NCBI RefSeq assembly: GCF_009707665.1
Contig: NZ_WLZW01000003.1
Location: 124,001 to 188,000, forward strand
Direction: 5' to 3'
DNA: 64,000 bases
Source: Planomicrobium sp. YIM 101495
GTDB taxonomy: Bacteria > Bacillota > Bacilli > Bacillales_A > Planococcaceae
Shown: positions 42,586 to 52,326 of the stretch, piece by piece
Numbering within the stretch: position 1 is the stretch's first letter
Layout of the letters: every line of letters begins with the position of its first letter
Position numbers and translations under genes: made by a program
Notes under the pieces: model-generated
The model's database searches: none
Told to the model about the DNA's origin: nothing
What the model saw: the letters and a program-made list of their open reading frames with translations, nothing else

Positions 42586-43526
42586 CAAAGACGAAGGAGC
42601 ATGTCCGGAAGCCCGAGTGGTTGAAGGTCAAACTGAACACGAACGACACGTACACCGATCTGAAAAAGCTGATGCGTGAAAAGAACTTGAACACAGTTTG
42701 TGAGGAAGCGCGCTGTCCGAATATCCATGAATGCTGGAGTGAGCGGAGAACCGCGACGTTCATGATTCTTGGGGATACTTGCACACGTGCTTGCCGGTTC
42801 TGTGCCGTCAAGACAGGTTTGCCGAACGAACTGGATCTTGGTGAGCCGGAGCGCGTTGCGGAGTCGACGGAAATCATGGGGTTGAAGCACGTCGTCGTCA
42901 CAGCGGTCGCGCGTGATGACTTGAATGATGGTGGATCTGCTGTCTTCGCAGAAACGGTCCGCGCAATCCGCAGAAGGATGCCAGGAACAACGATTGAGGT
43001 ACTGCCGTCCGACATGAAAGGCGATTACGAAAGTTTACATACATTGATGGACGCTGAGCCGGACATTTTCAACCACAACATCGAAACTGTGCGTCGTCTG
43101 ACGAAACGTGTCCGCGCCCGTGCAACGTATGATCGTTCGCTTGAACTGCTCGCCCGCGTCAAAGAAATCGCACCGCATGTCCCGACAAAATCGAGCATCA
43201 TGGTCGGTCTCGGTGAAACGAAAGAAGAGATTCTAGAAGCGATGGATGACCTCCTTGCGCACAACGTCGACATCATGACGATTGGCCAATACTTGCAGCC
43301 GACGCGGAAGCACTTGGATGTTGTCCGCTATTATCACCCAGATGAGTTCGAAGAATTGAAGGAAATCGCGCTTCAAAAAGGGTTCAAGCATTGTCAGGCC
43401 GGGCCGATGGTACGTTCTTCGTACCACGCGGATGAGCAAGTGAGCGAAACCGCTGCCCAGCGCCGGATCAAGTACATGAAAGGCTATGAATCCCAAGGCC
43501 AAACACTCGAAGAAATCAAGTTTTAA
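42582..43526 (+). CDS. lipA: Lipoyl synthase LipA
   Basis: 314 residues from the ATG at 42582. The auxiliary cluster motif is Cys40, Cys45 and Cys51 ([12 protein letters not shown]); the radical-SAM motif is Cys67, Cys71 and Cys74 (CTRACRFC). The C-terminal VRSSYHA supplies the Ser ligand. LipA inserts two sulfurs into the octanoyl group of GcvH/E2 domains to make lipoate. It is directly coupled to lipM, giving a two-gene lipoate assembly operon; in B. subtilis the two are unlinked. Confidence 0.96.
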   Translation: MTKTKEHVRKPEWLKVKLNTNDTYTDLKKLMREKNLNTVCEEARCPNIHECWSERRTATFMILGDTCTRACRFCAVKTGLPNELDLGEPERVAESTEIMGLKHVVVTAVARDDLNDGGSAVFAETVRAIRRRMPGTTIEVLPSDMKGDYESLHTLMDAEPDIFNHNIETVRRLTKRVRARATYDRSLELLARVKEIAPHVPTKSSIMVGLGETKEEILEAMDDLLAHNVDIMTIGQYLQPTRKHLDVVRYYHPDEFEELKEIALQKGFKHCQAGPMVRSSYHADEQVSETAAQRRIKYMKGYESQGQTLEEIKF

Positions 43527-43535
43527 CAAAAGGTT

Positions 43536-43572
43536 GCACACCGCAGGAATTGATGCGGTGTGCTTCTTTTTT
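43536..43572 (+). terminator. Terminator after lipA
   Basis: GCACACCGCA (43536-43545) pairs perfectly with TGCGGTGTGC (43554-43563), followed by TTCTTTTTT. Confidence 0.9.
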
Positions 43573-43708
43573 CAGAAATGCGGGTTTACGATTCTTTTCG
43601 GCCGGAAAGCGCTTGAAGTGCAGTTGCTTCGGGAATACTGAAGCATAGTGTGTGAAACACGTATATTTAAGTACGTCAAAATCTGAAATGGAACTGGAGG
43701 AGGTTAAC

Positions 43709-45208
43709 ATGAAAAACGTTACAAACGTTTTCTGGATCGCATTTTCACTTGTGGCACTCAGTGTCGCATATGGTGCACTCGCTCCGGAAAACTTTGCCGA
43801 AGTGACCGGCAATATCGAGTCATTCTTGACGACATCGTTCGGCTGGTATTATTTACTGATTGTTTCGAGCATGGTGATATTCTGTCTTTTTTTCATGGTC
43901 AGTCCGATGGGGCAAATCAAGCTGGGGAAAGATAACGACAAACCGGAATTTTCTTTCGGTACTTGGATTGCGATGCTATTTTCTGCTGGTATGGGAATCG
44001 GACTTGTGTTCTGGGGAGCTGCGGAACCACTTTCCCACTTTGCAATCGATCCTGCAACTGCGGAACCTGGAACGATTGAAGCATTTGCAGAGTCGATGCG
44101 CTTCACATTCTTCCACTGGGGCATCCATGCTTGGGCTATTTATGCAGTAGTCGCTTTAGCACTGGCCTATTTTCAGTTCCGAAAAGGGGAGCCGGGCCTC
44201 ATCTCTTCTACCTTAAAGCCGTTATTCGGTGACCGGATGAATGGTGGATGGGGTGTCGCTGTGGATGTAGTTGCCATATTTGCGACGGCGGTCGGGGTCG
44301 CTACTACATTGGGCTTCGGAGCAATCCAGATCAATGGTGGATTGTCTTATATCTTCGAGTGGGTTCCAGGCGACAACTTCCTTGTGCAATTGCTGATCAT
44401 TGCGATTGTCACCGTCCTATTCATGATTTCTGCTTGGAGTGGATTGAGCAAAGGAATCAAATACTTATCGAATACGAATATGGTGTTGGCCATCGCACTA
44501 TTAGTTCTCGTCCTTATTTTAGGACCGACGTTACTAATCCTAAATACTTTCACAGAGTCTATCGGCGGCTATTTGCAGAATTTGTTGCGGATGAGCTTCC
44601 GGGCATCGCCTGCAAATCCGGAACATCGTGAGTGGATTGATGGGTGGACCATCTTCTACTGGGCGTGGTGGATTTCGTGGGCACCATTTGTCGGGATTTT
44701 CATCGCCCGTATCTCAAAAGGTCGTACAATCCGCCAGTTTTTGACCGGTGTTCTACTGATGCCGGTTGTGATTAGTTTTATCTGGTTTTCAGCGTTCGGC
44801 TCGACTGCAATCAATGTCCAGCAAGGCGGGGTCGACTTAACAGGGCTTCTGACGGAAGAAACATTGTTCGCAGTCTTTAATGAACTGCCGTTCGGCTTGC
44901 TGCTGTCCATCATCGCAGTCACGTTGATTATTACGTTCTTCATCACTTCAGCCGACTCGGCTACATTCGTACTCGGCATGCAATCGACGAATGGCTCGTT
45001 GTATCCGCAAAATGCGGTGAAGGTAGTATGGGGGATTTCACAATCGGCGATGGCATCGATCCTACTCTTTGCTGGTGGCTTGGGCTCTCTGCAGACAGCA
45101 TTAATCATTTCTGCGTTCCCATTCTCATTCATCATGCTCTTGATGATGGTTTCGTTCTATAAATCAGTCAGCAAGGAAGCGAGATTCACAGAAAAAAAAC
45201 GTCCTTAA
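43709..45208 (+). CDS. BCCT-family betaine/carnitine/choline transporter
   Basis: 499 residues from the ATG at 43709 (GGAGGAGG upstream), twelve membrane helices. The family features are [29 protein letters not shown], the aromatic substrate box [19 protein letters not shown] (TM8) and [17 protein letters not shown] proteins import glycine betaine or related compounds with Na+ for osmoprotection; OpuD is the closest Bacillus relative. Monocistronic with its own terminator. Confidence 0.93.
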   Translation: MKNVTNVFWIAFSLVALSVAYGALAPENFAEVTGNIESFLTTSFGWYYLLIVSSMVIFCLFFMVSPMGQIKLGKDNDKPEFSFGTWIAMLFSAGMGIGLVFWGAAEPLSHFAIDPATAEPGTIEAFAESMRFTFFHWGIHAWAIYAVVALALAYFQFRKGEPGLISSTLKPLFGDRMNGGWGVAVDVVAIFATAVGVATTLGFGAIQINGGLSYIFEWVPGDNFLVQLLIIAIVTVLFMISAWSGLSKGIKYLSNTNMVLAIALLVLVLILGPTLLILNTFTESIGGYLQNLLRMSFRASPANPEHREWIDGWTIFYWAWWISWAPFVGIFIARISKGRTIRQFLTGVLLMPVVISFIWFSAFGSTAINVQQGGVDLTGLLTEETLFAVFNELPFGLLLSIIAVTLIITFFITSADSATFVLGMQSTNGSLYPQNAVKVVWGISQSAMASILLFAGGLGSLQTALIISAFPFSFIMLLMMVSFYKSVSKEARFTEKKRP

Positions 45209-45251
45209 GAACAGCAAATAAAAACAAAATAATCAGTTCTTTATAGAAGAA

Positions 45252-45287
45252 GGTGCAGCGACAGTAAATGTCCCTGCATCTTTTTCT
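45252..45287 (+). terminator. Terminator after the BCCT gene
   Basis: GGTGCAG-GACA pairs with TGTC-CTGCATC around TAAA, followed by TTTTTCTTTT. Confidence 0.75.
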
Positions 45288-45382
45288 TTTGTATGTTAAC
45301 GGTGTACCGTTACGAGCGCAGTGAATAGGAGATGAAAGTCATGTATAATGGGGCAGGACTCAGTGAAATGGAGGATACATAG

Positions 45383-46276
45383 ATGGATACAAAACCACGT
45401 ACGTTATTAGTGGATGGGATGGCGCTGCTCTTCCGTTCTTACTTTGCAACATCAGCAGTGAACCAATATTTCCGCACCGATCAAGGGCTTGCGACGAACG
45501 CTGTCCAAGGATTCACACGCCATGTGCTAGCGGCGAAGGAAATGATGAAGCCGACCCATATGGCGATTTGCTGGGACATGGGGGCGCATACATTCCGGAC
45601 GGATCTGTTCGAGGGCTACAAAGCGAACCGTCCAGCACCACCGGATGATATGCTGCACCAATTCGATCTTGCGAAGGACATTTCGGAAGCGCTTGGCTGG
45701 AAGAACTTCGGTGAGAAAGGAATCGAAGCGGATGATTTCATCGGTTCGTTCACGAAGAAGTGGGAAGGCGAAACGGATTACATGATCTTAACGGGCGATA
45801 AAGACATGCTGCAACTCTTGAATCCGGCCGTCAGTATTTCGTTCATGAAAAAAGGCTTCCACGTATACGATGTCTACTCGGATGATCGATTCCGCGAAGA
45901 ATATGGCATCGAGCCGAGCCAGTTCGCCGATGTCAAAGCATTCATGGGCGATGCGAGTGATGGCTATCCGGGCGTCAAAGGAATCGGACCGAAAACTGCG
46001 CTGCAATTGATCAAGGACTACGGTTCCGTTGATGGTGTCTTAGGGGCACTCGACGAATTGAAACCGGGCCAACGCAAGAAAATCGAAGAACACCACGACA
46101 TGCTCATGCTGTCGAAAGAACTTGCAGTCATCAAGTGTGACGTGCCGATCGATATCAGCTTGAGCGAACTTGCCGTCCCGAATTACAGGAATGACCAAGT
46201 TGCATACTGTGAAAGCCAGCAACTGAACCTATTGGCGAAGCAGCTGCAAAAGAACGTCAGCTCACCATGCGGGTGA
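45383..46276 (+). CDS. 5'-3' exonuclease (Pol I N-domain-like, YpcP/ExoA type)
   Basis: 297 residues, a stand-alone flap-endonuclease fold without polymerase. Acidic metal-binding residues are visible: LLVDGMALLFRSYF, GIEADDFIGS and the DKDMLQLL triad (TGDKD). The H3TH region contains GDASDGYPGVKGIGPKTALQLI. Homologues (YpcP in B. subtilis) act on RNA-DNA flaps and back up DNA polymerase I in Okazaki-fragment processing. Its convergent terminator overlaps the end of the next gene. Confidence 0.92.
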   Translation: MDTKPRTLLVDGMALLFRSYFATSAVNQYFRTDQGLATNAVQGFTRHVLAAKEMMKPTHMAICWDMGAHTFRTDLFEGYKANRPAPPDDMLHQFDLAKDISEALGWKNFGEKGIEADDFIGSFTKKWEGETDYMILTGDKDMLQLLNPAVSISFMKKGFHVYDVYSDDRFREEYGIEPSQFADVKAFMGDASDGYPGVKGIGPKTALQLIKDYGSVDGVLGALDELKPGQRKKIEEHHDMLMLSKELAVIKCDVPIDISLSELAVPNYRNDQVAYCESQQLNLLAKQLQKNVSSPCG

Positions 46277-46295
46277 AAAGTCGGAGGGGAAAATA

Positions 46296-46333
46296 AAAAG
46301 TAAGCGAAATCGATTGATTTCGCTTACTTTTTC
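46296..46333. terminator. Convergent terminator
   Basis: AAAAGTAAGCGAAATC (46297-46312) pairs with GATTTCGCTTACTTTT (46315-46330) around TT, giving a 16-bp stem; it overlaps the stop of the minus-strand gene at 46324. Confidence 0.85.
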
Positions 46334-46839
46334 TCTGTTCGGATCCCGATAAATGTCAAGATCGATCTGTTTGCCTCGTACGAAACTTTCTGCAGCCGAC
46401 TCGGCCGGTTTCTGCCACCGTTGTCGTGGATGTAGAGGAGGAGGTCACCCTTTGTCTCCTCGAATCCCACGAGAGGTACCCAGTGGTAGGCGAAAACAGA
46501 TTTCTTCCGCCAACGGAACGTGAAATACCGGTCGAACTTCATTGCGAGCGGTCTACCGGCAAGCAGCTCCGACTTGACCTCCTCGACCGAGCGGATGCGG
46601 TGTGCACGGAGCCGGCCATCTGAGAGCCGGCGGAAATTACGCATGAGCCGCCAAGTGAACAGGCCGATGCGTGTTGTCCCGAGTGAACGGTAAAGCTGAT
46701 CGATCGCCACGTCGGTTTCTCCGTGATAATCGAAGATCGTACGGATTGTCGTCGGTCCACACGCAGAAGTACGTAGCCGTTCATCGATGCCCGCGTCCCA
46801 TTGAGACAAGCCAGTCACTGGCAAAATTACTTTTCTCAT
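46324..46839 (-). CDS. C39-like cysteine peptidase domain protein
   Basis: 171 residues from the ATG at 46839 (GAGGTGAACC upstream). The papain-like triad elements are present: Cys27 in TSACGPTTIRTIF, a His in AYHWVPLVGFE and the Asp/Asn of IHDNGG. This is the peptidase C39-like family (PF13529), usually secreted or membrane-associated. No signal peptide is visible, so it may act inside the cell. It may be co-transcribed with the STAS gene next to it (same strand, about 15 bases apart). Its target is unknown. Confidence 0.85.
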   Translation of the reverse strand: MRKVILPVTGLSQWDAGIDERLRTSACGPTTIRTIFDYHGETDVAIDQLYRSLGTTRIGLFTWRLMRNFRRLSDGRLRAHRIRSVEEVKSELLAGRPLAMKFDRYFTFRWRKKSVFAYHWVPLVGFEETKGDLLLYIHDNGGRNRPSRLQKVSYEANRSILTFIGIRTEKK

Positions 46840-46854
46840 ACGGTTCACCTCACA

Positions 46855-47319
46855 TCAAAACTGGAGAAGGGACTTGTCCTTTTCGTTCAGCATCTGTTTA
46901 AGAGCGGAACGGAAATTGACGTATGCCTCCAACTCGATTTGAATGCCAGCGTTGACGATTTCCTGGACGAAACGGGGGTTAAACCCGACATAGATTGAGC
47001 GGAGCCCCATTAGTTTCAAGGCCGCATTCAATTGATACACTTCACTCGCCAATTCGTTGTAATCGAAGACTGCGACATCTTCAACACCGACTCCGGTAAA
47101 ATCAAAAATCACAGTTTCCGTCAATTTGTGCGTATCCGCGTATTCCAGCACTTTTGTACGGATTGCATCGAAGCGATCCTGGAAAATCATCCCGGCAATC
47201 GGTACGAGGATCGTCTTCGGAACGATCGACGGGATGATCGGTGCGGCCATCTGCTTGATGACGTTTTCATAATAGCGGTTTAAGTCTTGTGCTTCTTGTA
47301 GCTTTTTTTCGATGTCCAT
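46855..47319 (-). CDS. STAS-domain protein (RsbR/RsbS-like stressosome component)
   Basis: 154 residues. The C-terminal two-thirds form a STAS domain (ILVPIAGMIFQDRFDAI, TVIFDFTGVGVEDVAVFD, LGLRS-type core LMGLRSIYVGFNPRF). The canonical phospho-Thr/Ser site appears altered (GVGVEDVAV). An N-terminal helix of 25 or so residues precedes it. I use the ATG at 47319, which suits AGAGGTG, not the GTG at 47328. It likely works in signal transduction as an anti-anti-sigma/RsbR-paralogue type protein; partners are not in the window. Confidence 0.82.
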   Translation of the reverse strand: MDIEKKLQEAQDLNRYYENVIKQMAAPIIPSIVPKTILVPIAGMIFQDRFDAIRTKVLEYADTHKLTETVIFDFTGVGVEDVAVFDYNELASEVYQLNAALKLMGLRSIYVGFNPRFVQEIVNAGIQIELEAYVNFRSALKQMLNEKDKSLLQF

Positions 47320-47373
47320 TCCATGCACCTCTGAAAGTTATTGGCAAAACAGAAAGACAGAATAGGAAGGATC

Positions 47374-47694
47374 CTATTCTGGTTGGCTCGAAAGAAACTC
47401 TGTCACTTCTTCCGGCGATTTCGCATTCGCGCTATGAAGGTGAGCGGTCTTTGATCCGTTTTTGAAAATCAACAGGCTTGGAATGCCCATGACTTCATAT
47501 TGCTCAGCGATTTCTGGCAGCTCGTCGCGGTTGACGTCGAACCACTCATACTTGTTGAATTCTTCAACGATCGGATCGATGAACATGTCCATACGTGTAC
47601 AGTCCGGGCACCACCCCGCCTGGAATTTAACGATGACCGGCTTGTCTCCGCCGATGATTTGGTTGAAATGATCTGCAGTTGTAATTGGTTTCAA
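47374..47694 (-). CDS. Thioredoxin-like protein (YdbP family)
   Basis: 106 residues, a compact thioredoxin fold with WCPDC (Cys29/Cys32) in KFQAGWCPDCTRMDMFI, the cis-Pro in MGIPSLLIFKNG and the tail HLHSANAKSPEEVTEFL. Almost the whole pattern matches B. subtilis YdbP. It is cytosolic and probably a general thiol reductase. Ribosome-binding site AGGAGGAG. Confidence 0.93.
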   Translation of the reverse strand: MKPITTADHFNQIIGGDKPVIVKFQAGWCPDCTRMDMFIDPIVEEFNKYEWFDVNRDELPEIAEQYEVMGIPSLLIFKNGSKTAHLHSANAKSPEEVTEFLSSQPE

Positions 47695-47789
47695 GAAAAT
47701 CTCCTCCTATATTGCTTATAGTTTACCTTTTTATCAGGGAAGTGGGAAGGATTGTGTTTTGAAAAGTTTATGTCCCGGTGGGGGGAGTA

Positions 47790-47936
47790 TGGAGAGACCG
47801 GCTGACCTGCATTCCAGAGTTTCGCGTGCTGGAGGAGTAAACCCGCGCCTCCTCGGTTGCTATCGCAACCTGCGGGGTCTCGGGTTTACTCTGATTCTCC
47901 GGCACGCTCACTCTTCCATTCCGGCTCAGCTCGTTT
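47790..47936. repeat. Large hairpin-forming intergenic element
   Basis: GCGTGCTGGAG...AGTAAACCCG (47824-47845) pairs with CGGGTTTACT...CTCCGGCACGC (47881-47907), enclosing an inner CGGTTGC/GCAACC hairpin. It is flanked by GC-rich arms (GAGAGACCGGCTGAC; GGCTCAG). It is not a terminator by sequence. This is probably a REP/BOX-like dispersed repeat. The rest of the 1-kb gap up to the fadN promoter holds only this and the element at 48257. Confidence 0.65.
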
Positions 47937-48256
47937 GATAATAGGAGTTTCATAGAACTTCAGTGATTGGGAATATCCCTGCATAATTTGCCTTCGTCGC
48001 TTTCTACTAGAAGGTATCGGGTAGTTGGAAGTGAGTTCAGGAAATTTGTCATCTATCATTTAGTCGTGACTCGTGGCATTCTAATCACCACGCAGGTTTT
48101 TTCATACTTGATAATGAGCAAACCAAACATATTTGTCGTATCTCGTGATCATCTCGTCATATCTCATCAATTTTCAGCTCCGATGTGATGCTGGCTAAGA
48201 ATGGAGACATAATGATACGCTCCCGATAACTTTTGCACACAAAATTATTTGAAAAT

Positions 48257-48562
48257 GGCGGCCTACGCAGTCAGCCGCCAAACAAAGATGAAACACTCGA
48301 ATTAGAATGAAACGCCAGCTGCCACGACACCACCACTTCACCCACACACCAGCGAAGTGGCTGGCCTGGACATGGCGGAAGGATAAGATGAGCGATCCAC
48401 AGCTCAACTTATCCTGGAAGCCATGTCCTTAAGCCGCGAGCGAATTTCCGTGTGACACCCGATTTCACTTTTTCACTCTCCAAAATTAGAACCACAGTGG
48501 CCTCCGCAGTTAGCCACCTTCCCGGAGCCCTGTCCGAAGCGACGAAGCGGATTCCCGCACGA
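48257..48562. repeat. Tandem structured repeat element upstream of fadN
   Basis: Two related units are visible. The first has GGCGGC...GCCGCC (48257-48279) and a nested hairpin at 48368-48428: outer GGACATGGC/GCCATGTCC, middle AGGATAAG/CTTATCCT, inner GAGC/GCTC. The second unit (48497-48562) repeats the GTGGCCTCCGCAGTTAGCCAC piece, and its end resembles the GCGAGCGAATTTCCG segment at 48435, but it lacks the large hairpin. It could be a structured repeat or an RNA. Confidence 0.6.
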
Positions 48563-48683
48563 CACCCAGTCCTTTTTCTAAAACAGAAAAAACATTCCTT
48601 TCAAGAATTAAATATTGCGAAAAAAGAAAATATAATTTACACTGGAAGACATAGAGAACGTTCTATTTTTTTTAGCTACAAAA

Positions 48684-48701
48684 TGAATGAGTGTTCATTC
48701 A
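48684..48701. promoter_or_regulatory. FadR-type operator of the fad operon
   Basis: TGAATGA-GTGT-TCATTCA fits the Bacillus FadR (YsiA) box TGAATGA-N4-TCATTCA exactly. It lies 21 bases upstream of the fadN start. FadR leaves the site when long-chain acyl-CoA is present. Confidence 0.9.
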
Positions 48702-48721
48702 AAAACAGGGAGGGTTTGCTT

Positions 48722-51106
48722 GTGTCTTACGAAATCAAAAAAGCGGCCGTAATCGGATCGGGTGTCATGGGTTCAGGAATTGCGGCACATTTGGCGAATA
48801 TCGGGATTCCAGTCGTATTACTCGACATCGTGCCGAATCAATTATCAGCAGATGAAGAGAAGAAAGGCTTGACCTTGGAACATCCTGCAGTCCGCAACCG
48901 GATGGCAGCAGGAGCCTTGAAAAAACTACTTAAACAGAAACCGGCGCCGTTAGCCGTTAAAAGCAATTTGTCACTCATCACACCAGGTAACTTGGAAGAC
49001 GACTTGGACAAACTGAAAGATGTCGATTGGATCATCGAAGTCATTGTCGAGAACTTGGATGTCAAGAAATCCCTTTATGAAAAAATCGATGGCGTCAGAA
49101 AGCCAGGAACGATTATCACATCGAACACGTCGGGCATTTCCATCAATGCGATGGCGGAAGGACGTTCGGAAGATTTCCAGAAACATTTCTTCGGGACACA
49201 CTTCTTCAATCCGCCGCGCTATTTGAAACTGCTTGAAGTGATTCCGTCTAAGACGACTGCGCCGGAAGTGATCGAGTTCATGCAAGAGTTTGGCGAAGAC
49301 GTCCTTGGAAAAGGCGTGGTCATCGCGAAAGATACACCAAATTTCATCGCGAACCGTATTGGAACTTACGGGCTTCTTATTACACTGCGTGAAATGCAGG
49401 AACGCGGCTACACGATCGGTGAAGTGGATTCGGTTACCGGTCCGCTCATCGGCCGGCCGAAATCCGCGACGTTCCGTACATTGGATGTCGTCGGACTGGA
49501 CACGTTCATGCATGTAGCGAAAAACGTCTACGACCAGACGGAAGGCGAAGAGCAGAAAGTGTTCGAAGCACCTGCATTCATGAAAAAGATGGTCGAGAAC
49601 GGTTGGATCGGTGCGAAGAACAAGCAAGGATTCTTCCAGAAGAAAGACAAAGAGATTCTGGAGTTGGACCCTGAGACGATGGAATACCGACCAGCTGGAA
49701 AATTGAAAACGGCTTCACAAGAACTTGCGAAGCAGCAAAAAGGCTTGAGCGCGAAGATGAAGACGCTTGTCTACGCAGACGACCGCACGGGGGAATTGCT
49801 GTGGAACGTTCTGTCACCGACACTTCGTTACTCTGCTGAATTGCACGGGGAAATAGCTGACGACATTGTGGCGATCGACAATGCGATGAAGTGGGGCTTC
49901 GGCTGGGAACAAGGACCGTTTGAGACGTGGGATGCAATCGGTGTCGAAAAATCGGTTGCCCGCATGAAGGAAGAAGGTCATGAAGTACCGGCGTTCGTCG
50001 AGCAATTGCTTGCTGGCGGTAATGAAACCTTCTATAGAGAAGGGGAAGACGGTCTTTTGTACTTCGACGGAGAAGGCTACAAGCCGGTGCCGGTCAATGA
50101 TAAAGCGATCGACTTGAAACGCTACAAGAAAAAGCACGGTGTGATCAAGAAAAACTCCGGTGCATCCTTGATCGACCTTGGCGATGGAATCGCACTTCTT
50201 GAATTCCATTCCCGCTCGAATGCGATCGGCTTGGACATTTTGCAGATGATCAACTTTGCAGTGGACGAAGTCGAGAAGAACTTCAAGGGGCTTGTTATCG
50301 GGAACCAAGGGAAGAACTTCTGTGTCGGTGCGAACCTTGGCATGATTTTAATGGAAGCACAAGATGACAATATTTTCGAATTGGACTTCACGGTCCGCAC
50401 GTTCCAGAACGCAATGATGAAAATCAAATACAGCTCGAAGCCGGTTGTCGTCGCACCATTCGGCATGTCACTCGGTGGAGGAGCGGAAGTCGCACTGCCG
50501 GCAGCGCACGTACAAGCATCGATGGAAACGTATATGGGACTTGTGGAAGCTGGCGTCGGACTGATTCCGGGCGGTGGTGGAAACATGGGGCTTTATGCAA
50601 AGCACCTGAAAGGCTTGCCTGAAGGTGTGGACATTGACCTGCAAAACGTTGCGACAAAAGTGTTCGAAACGATTGCGATGGCGAAAGTATCGACATCTGC
50701 TGCAGAAGCACGCGAAAGTAACTTCCTGAACTTTGTCGATGGGATTTCGGTCAACCCCGACCATTTGATCTGGGATGCGAAACAGGCGGCGCTCGGGCTT
50801 GCTCAAAAAGGCTATACGGCACCGAAGCGTGAAAAGATTCCGGTGACAGGTGAACCGGGCTATGCAACACTCTTGCTTGGTGCAACTGGGATGCATCTGT
50901 CCGGCTACATCAGTGACTATGATTTGAAAATCGCGACAAAACTCGCTTATGTGTTGTCAGGCGGAAAAGTTCCGTACGGCACAGAAGTGGATGAACAATA
51001 CTTGCTCGACCTCGAGCGCGAAGCATTTTTGAGCTTGGTCGCTGAACCGAAAACGCAGCAGCGTATGCAGCACATGCTCGTCAAAGGAAAACCACTACGC
51101 AACTAA
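48722..51106 (+). CDS. fadN: 3-hydroxyacyl-CoA dehydrogenase/enoyl-CoA hydratase FadN
   Basis: 794 residues from a GTG at 48722 behind GGGAGG. An open upstream extension exists but is in the intergenic repeat area. The N-terminal NAD-binding motif is AAVIGSGVMGSGIAAHLANIG; the dehydrogenase part runs to about residue 400. The C-terminal crotonase-like domain contains GMSLGGGAEVALPAAHVQA. The length fits B. subtilis FadN (789). It does hydration and oxidation in fatty-acid beta-oxidation. It is the first gene of fadN-fadA-fadE under a FadR operator. Confidence 0.94.
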   Translation: MSYEIKKAAVIGSGVMGSGIAAHLANIGIPVVLLDIVPNQLSADEEKKGLTLEHPAVRNRMAAGALKKLLKQKPAPLAVKSNLSLITPGNLEDDLDKLKDVDWIIEVIVENLDVKKSLYEKIDGVRKPGTIITSNTSGISINAMAEGRSEDFQKHFFGTHFFNPPRYLKLLEVIPSKTTAPEVIEFMQEFGEDVLGKGVVIAKDTPNFIANRIGTYGLLITLREMQERGYTIGEVDSVTGPLIGRPKSATFRTLDVVGLDTFMHVAKNVYDQTEGEEQKVFEAPAFMKKMVENGWIGAKNKQGFFQKKDKEILELDPETMEYRPAGKLKTASQELAKQQKGLSAKMKTLVYADDRTGELLWNVLSPTLRYSAELHGEIADDIVAIDNAMKWGFGWEQGPFETWDAIGVEKSVARMKEEGHEVPAFVEQLLAGGNETFYREGEDGLLYFDGEGYKPVPVNDKAIDLKRYKKKHGVIKKNSGASLIDLGDGIALLEFHSRSNAIGLDILQMINFAVDEVEKNFKGLVIGNQGKNFCVGANLGMILMEAQDDNIFELDFTVRTFQNAMMKIKYSSKPVVVAPFGMSLGGGAEVALPAAHVQASMETYMGLVEAGVGLIPGGGGNMGLYAKHLKGLPEGVDIDLQNVATKVFETIAMAKVSTSAAEARESNFLNFVDGISVNPDHLIWDAKQAALGLAQKGYTAPKREKIPVTGEPGYATLLLGATGMHLSGYISDYDLKIATKLAYVLSGGKVPYGTEVDEQYLLDLEREAFLSLVAEPKTQQRMQHMLVKGKPLRN

Positions 51107-51124
51107 GATAGGGGAGTGAATCGA

Positions 51125-52300
51125 ATGCGTGAAGCAGTAATTGTGGCTGGTGCACGGACACCGGTCGGAAAAGCGAAAAAAGGTTCTCTCGCGTCAGTGC
51201 GGCCGGATGATTTCGGCGCACTTGTCGTCAAAGAGACATTGCAGCGGGCTGGCGGATATGACGGGCCGATCGATGACTTGATCATGGGCTGTGCCATGCC
51301 TGAAGCAGAACAAGGAATGAACATTGCGCGCAACATTGGCGCACTTGCCGGTTTACCGGACACGACACCGGCCGTCACGGTCAACCGATTCTGTTCATCA
51401 GGCCTTCAATCGATCGCCTATGCAGCAGAACGAATCATGATCGGACACGCAGACGCGATCATTGCAGGTGGCGTGGAATCGATGAGCATGGTGCCGATGA
51501 TGGGGAACGTCATACGTCCGAACGCGACACTTGCTGAGACAGCTCCGCAATATTACATGAGCATGGGCCACACAGCTGAGCAAGTGGCGAACAAATACGG
51601 CATCAGCCGTGAAGATCAAGATGCATTCGCGGTCCGTTCACACGAAAACGCAGCACGTGCGATCGAAAAAGGACATTTCAAAGATGAAATCATCCCGGTC
51701 GAAGTGATCAACCGTTTCGTCGGCGAAAACAATAAATTACAAGAAACGAAATCGATGTTCGAGATGGATGAAGGGGTGCGTCACGGCACATCCATGGAGA
51801 CATTAAGCAAACTACGTCCGGCATTCGCAGCACGCGGATCGGTCACTGCAGGAAACGCCTCGCAAACTTCTGACGGTGCAGGATCAGTCCTCGTCATGGA
51901 GCGGGAACGAGCGGAAGCACTCGGCTTGAAGCCGATCGCGAAATTCCGCTCGTTCGCAACTGGCGGCGTCCCTCCTGAAATAATGGGAATCGGACCGGTC
52001 GTCGCAATCCCGAAAGCCTTGAAACTGGCAGGATTGACGAAAGACGACATCGATGTGTGGGAATTGAACGAAGCCTTCGCTTCCCAGTCACTAGGTGTCA
52101 TCCGCGAGCTTGACCTGGATATTAACAAGATCAACTTGAACGGCGGTGCCATCGCACTTGGCCACCCGCTCGGTGCTACAGGTTCCATCCTGACACTGCG
52201 CATGCTGAGTGAACTGAAACGCCAAGGCAAGCAGTTCGGCGTCGTCACGATGTGCATCGGCGGCGGCATGGGCGCAGCCGGCGTATTCGAAATGCTGTAA
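51125..52300 (+). CDS. fadA: Acetyl-CoA acyltransferase (3-ketoacyl-CoA thiolase) FadA
   Basis: 391 residues from the ATG at 51125 (AGGGGAGTG upstream). Catalytic Cys90 sits in NRFCSSGLQS, the His in GGAIALGHPLG and the second Cys in MCIGGGMG near the C-terminus. It cleaves 3-ketoacyl-CoA to acetyl-CoA and a shortened acyl-CoA, the last step of the cycle. It lies 18 bases after fadN. Confidence 0.96.
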   Translation: MREAVIVAGARTPVGKAKKGSLASVRPDDFGALVVKETLQRAGGYDGPIDDLIMGCAMPEAEQGMNIARNIGALAGLPDTTPAVTVNRFCSSGLQSIAYAAERIMIGHADAIIAGGVESMSMVPMMGNVIRPNATLAETAPQYYMSMGHTAEQVANKYGISREDQDAFAVRSHENAARAIEKGHFKDEIIPVEVINRFVGENNKLQETKSMFEMDEGVRHGTSMETLSKLRPAFAARGSVTAGNASQTSDGAGSVLVMERERAEALGLKPIAKFRSFATGGVPPEIMGIGPVVAIPKALKLAGLTKDDIDVWELNEAFASQSLGVIRELDLDINKINLNGGAIALGHPLGATGSILTLRMLSELKRQGKQFGVVTMCIGGGMGAAGVFEML

Positions 52301-52326
52301 GACTTACTAATTGGAGGGATTATGAA

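Noticed and set aside
48215..48250. Reverse-strand GTTATCGGGAGC resembling a dif right arm
   Set aside because: The other arm is absent, and the third-last bases differ from the conserved set.
48452..48721. Upstream extension of fadN by 90 residues
   Set aside because: It runs through the structured repeat and the FadR operator, is not family-like, and the GTG at 48722 has a proper ribosome-binding site.
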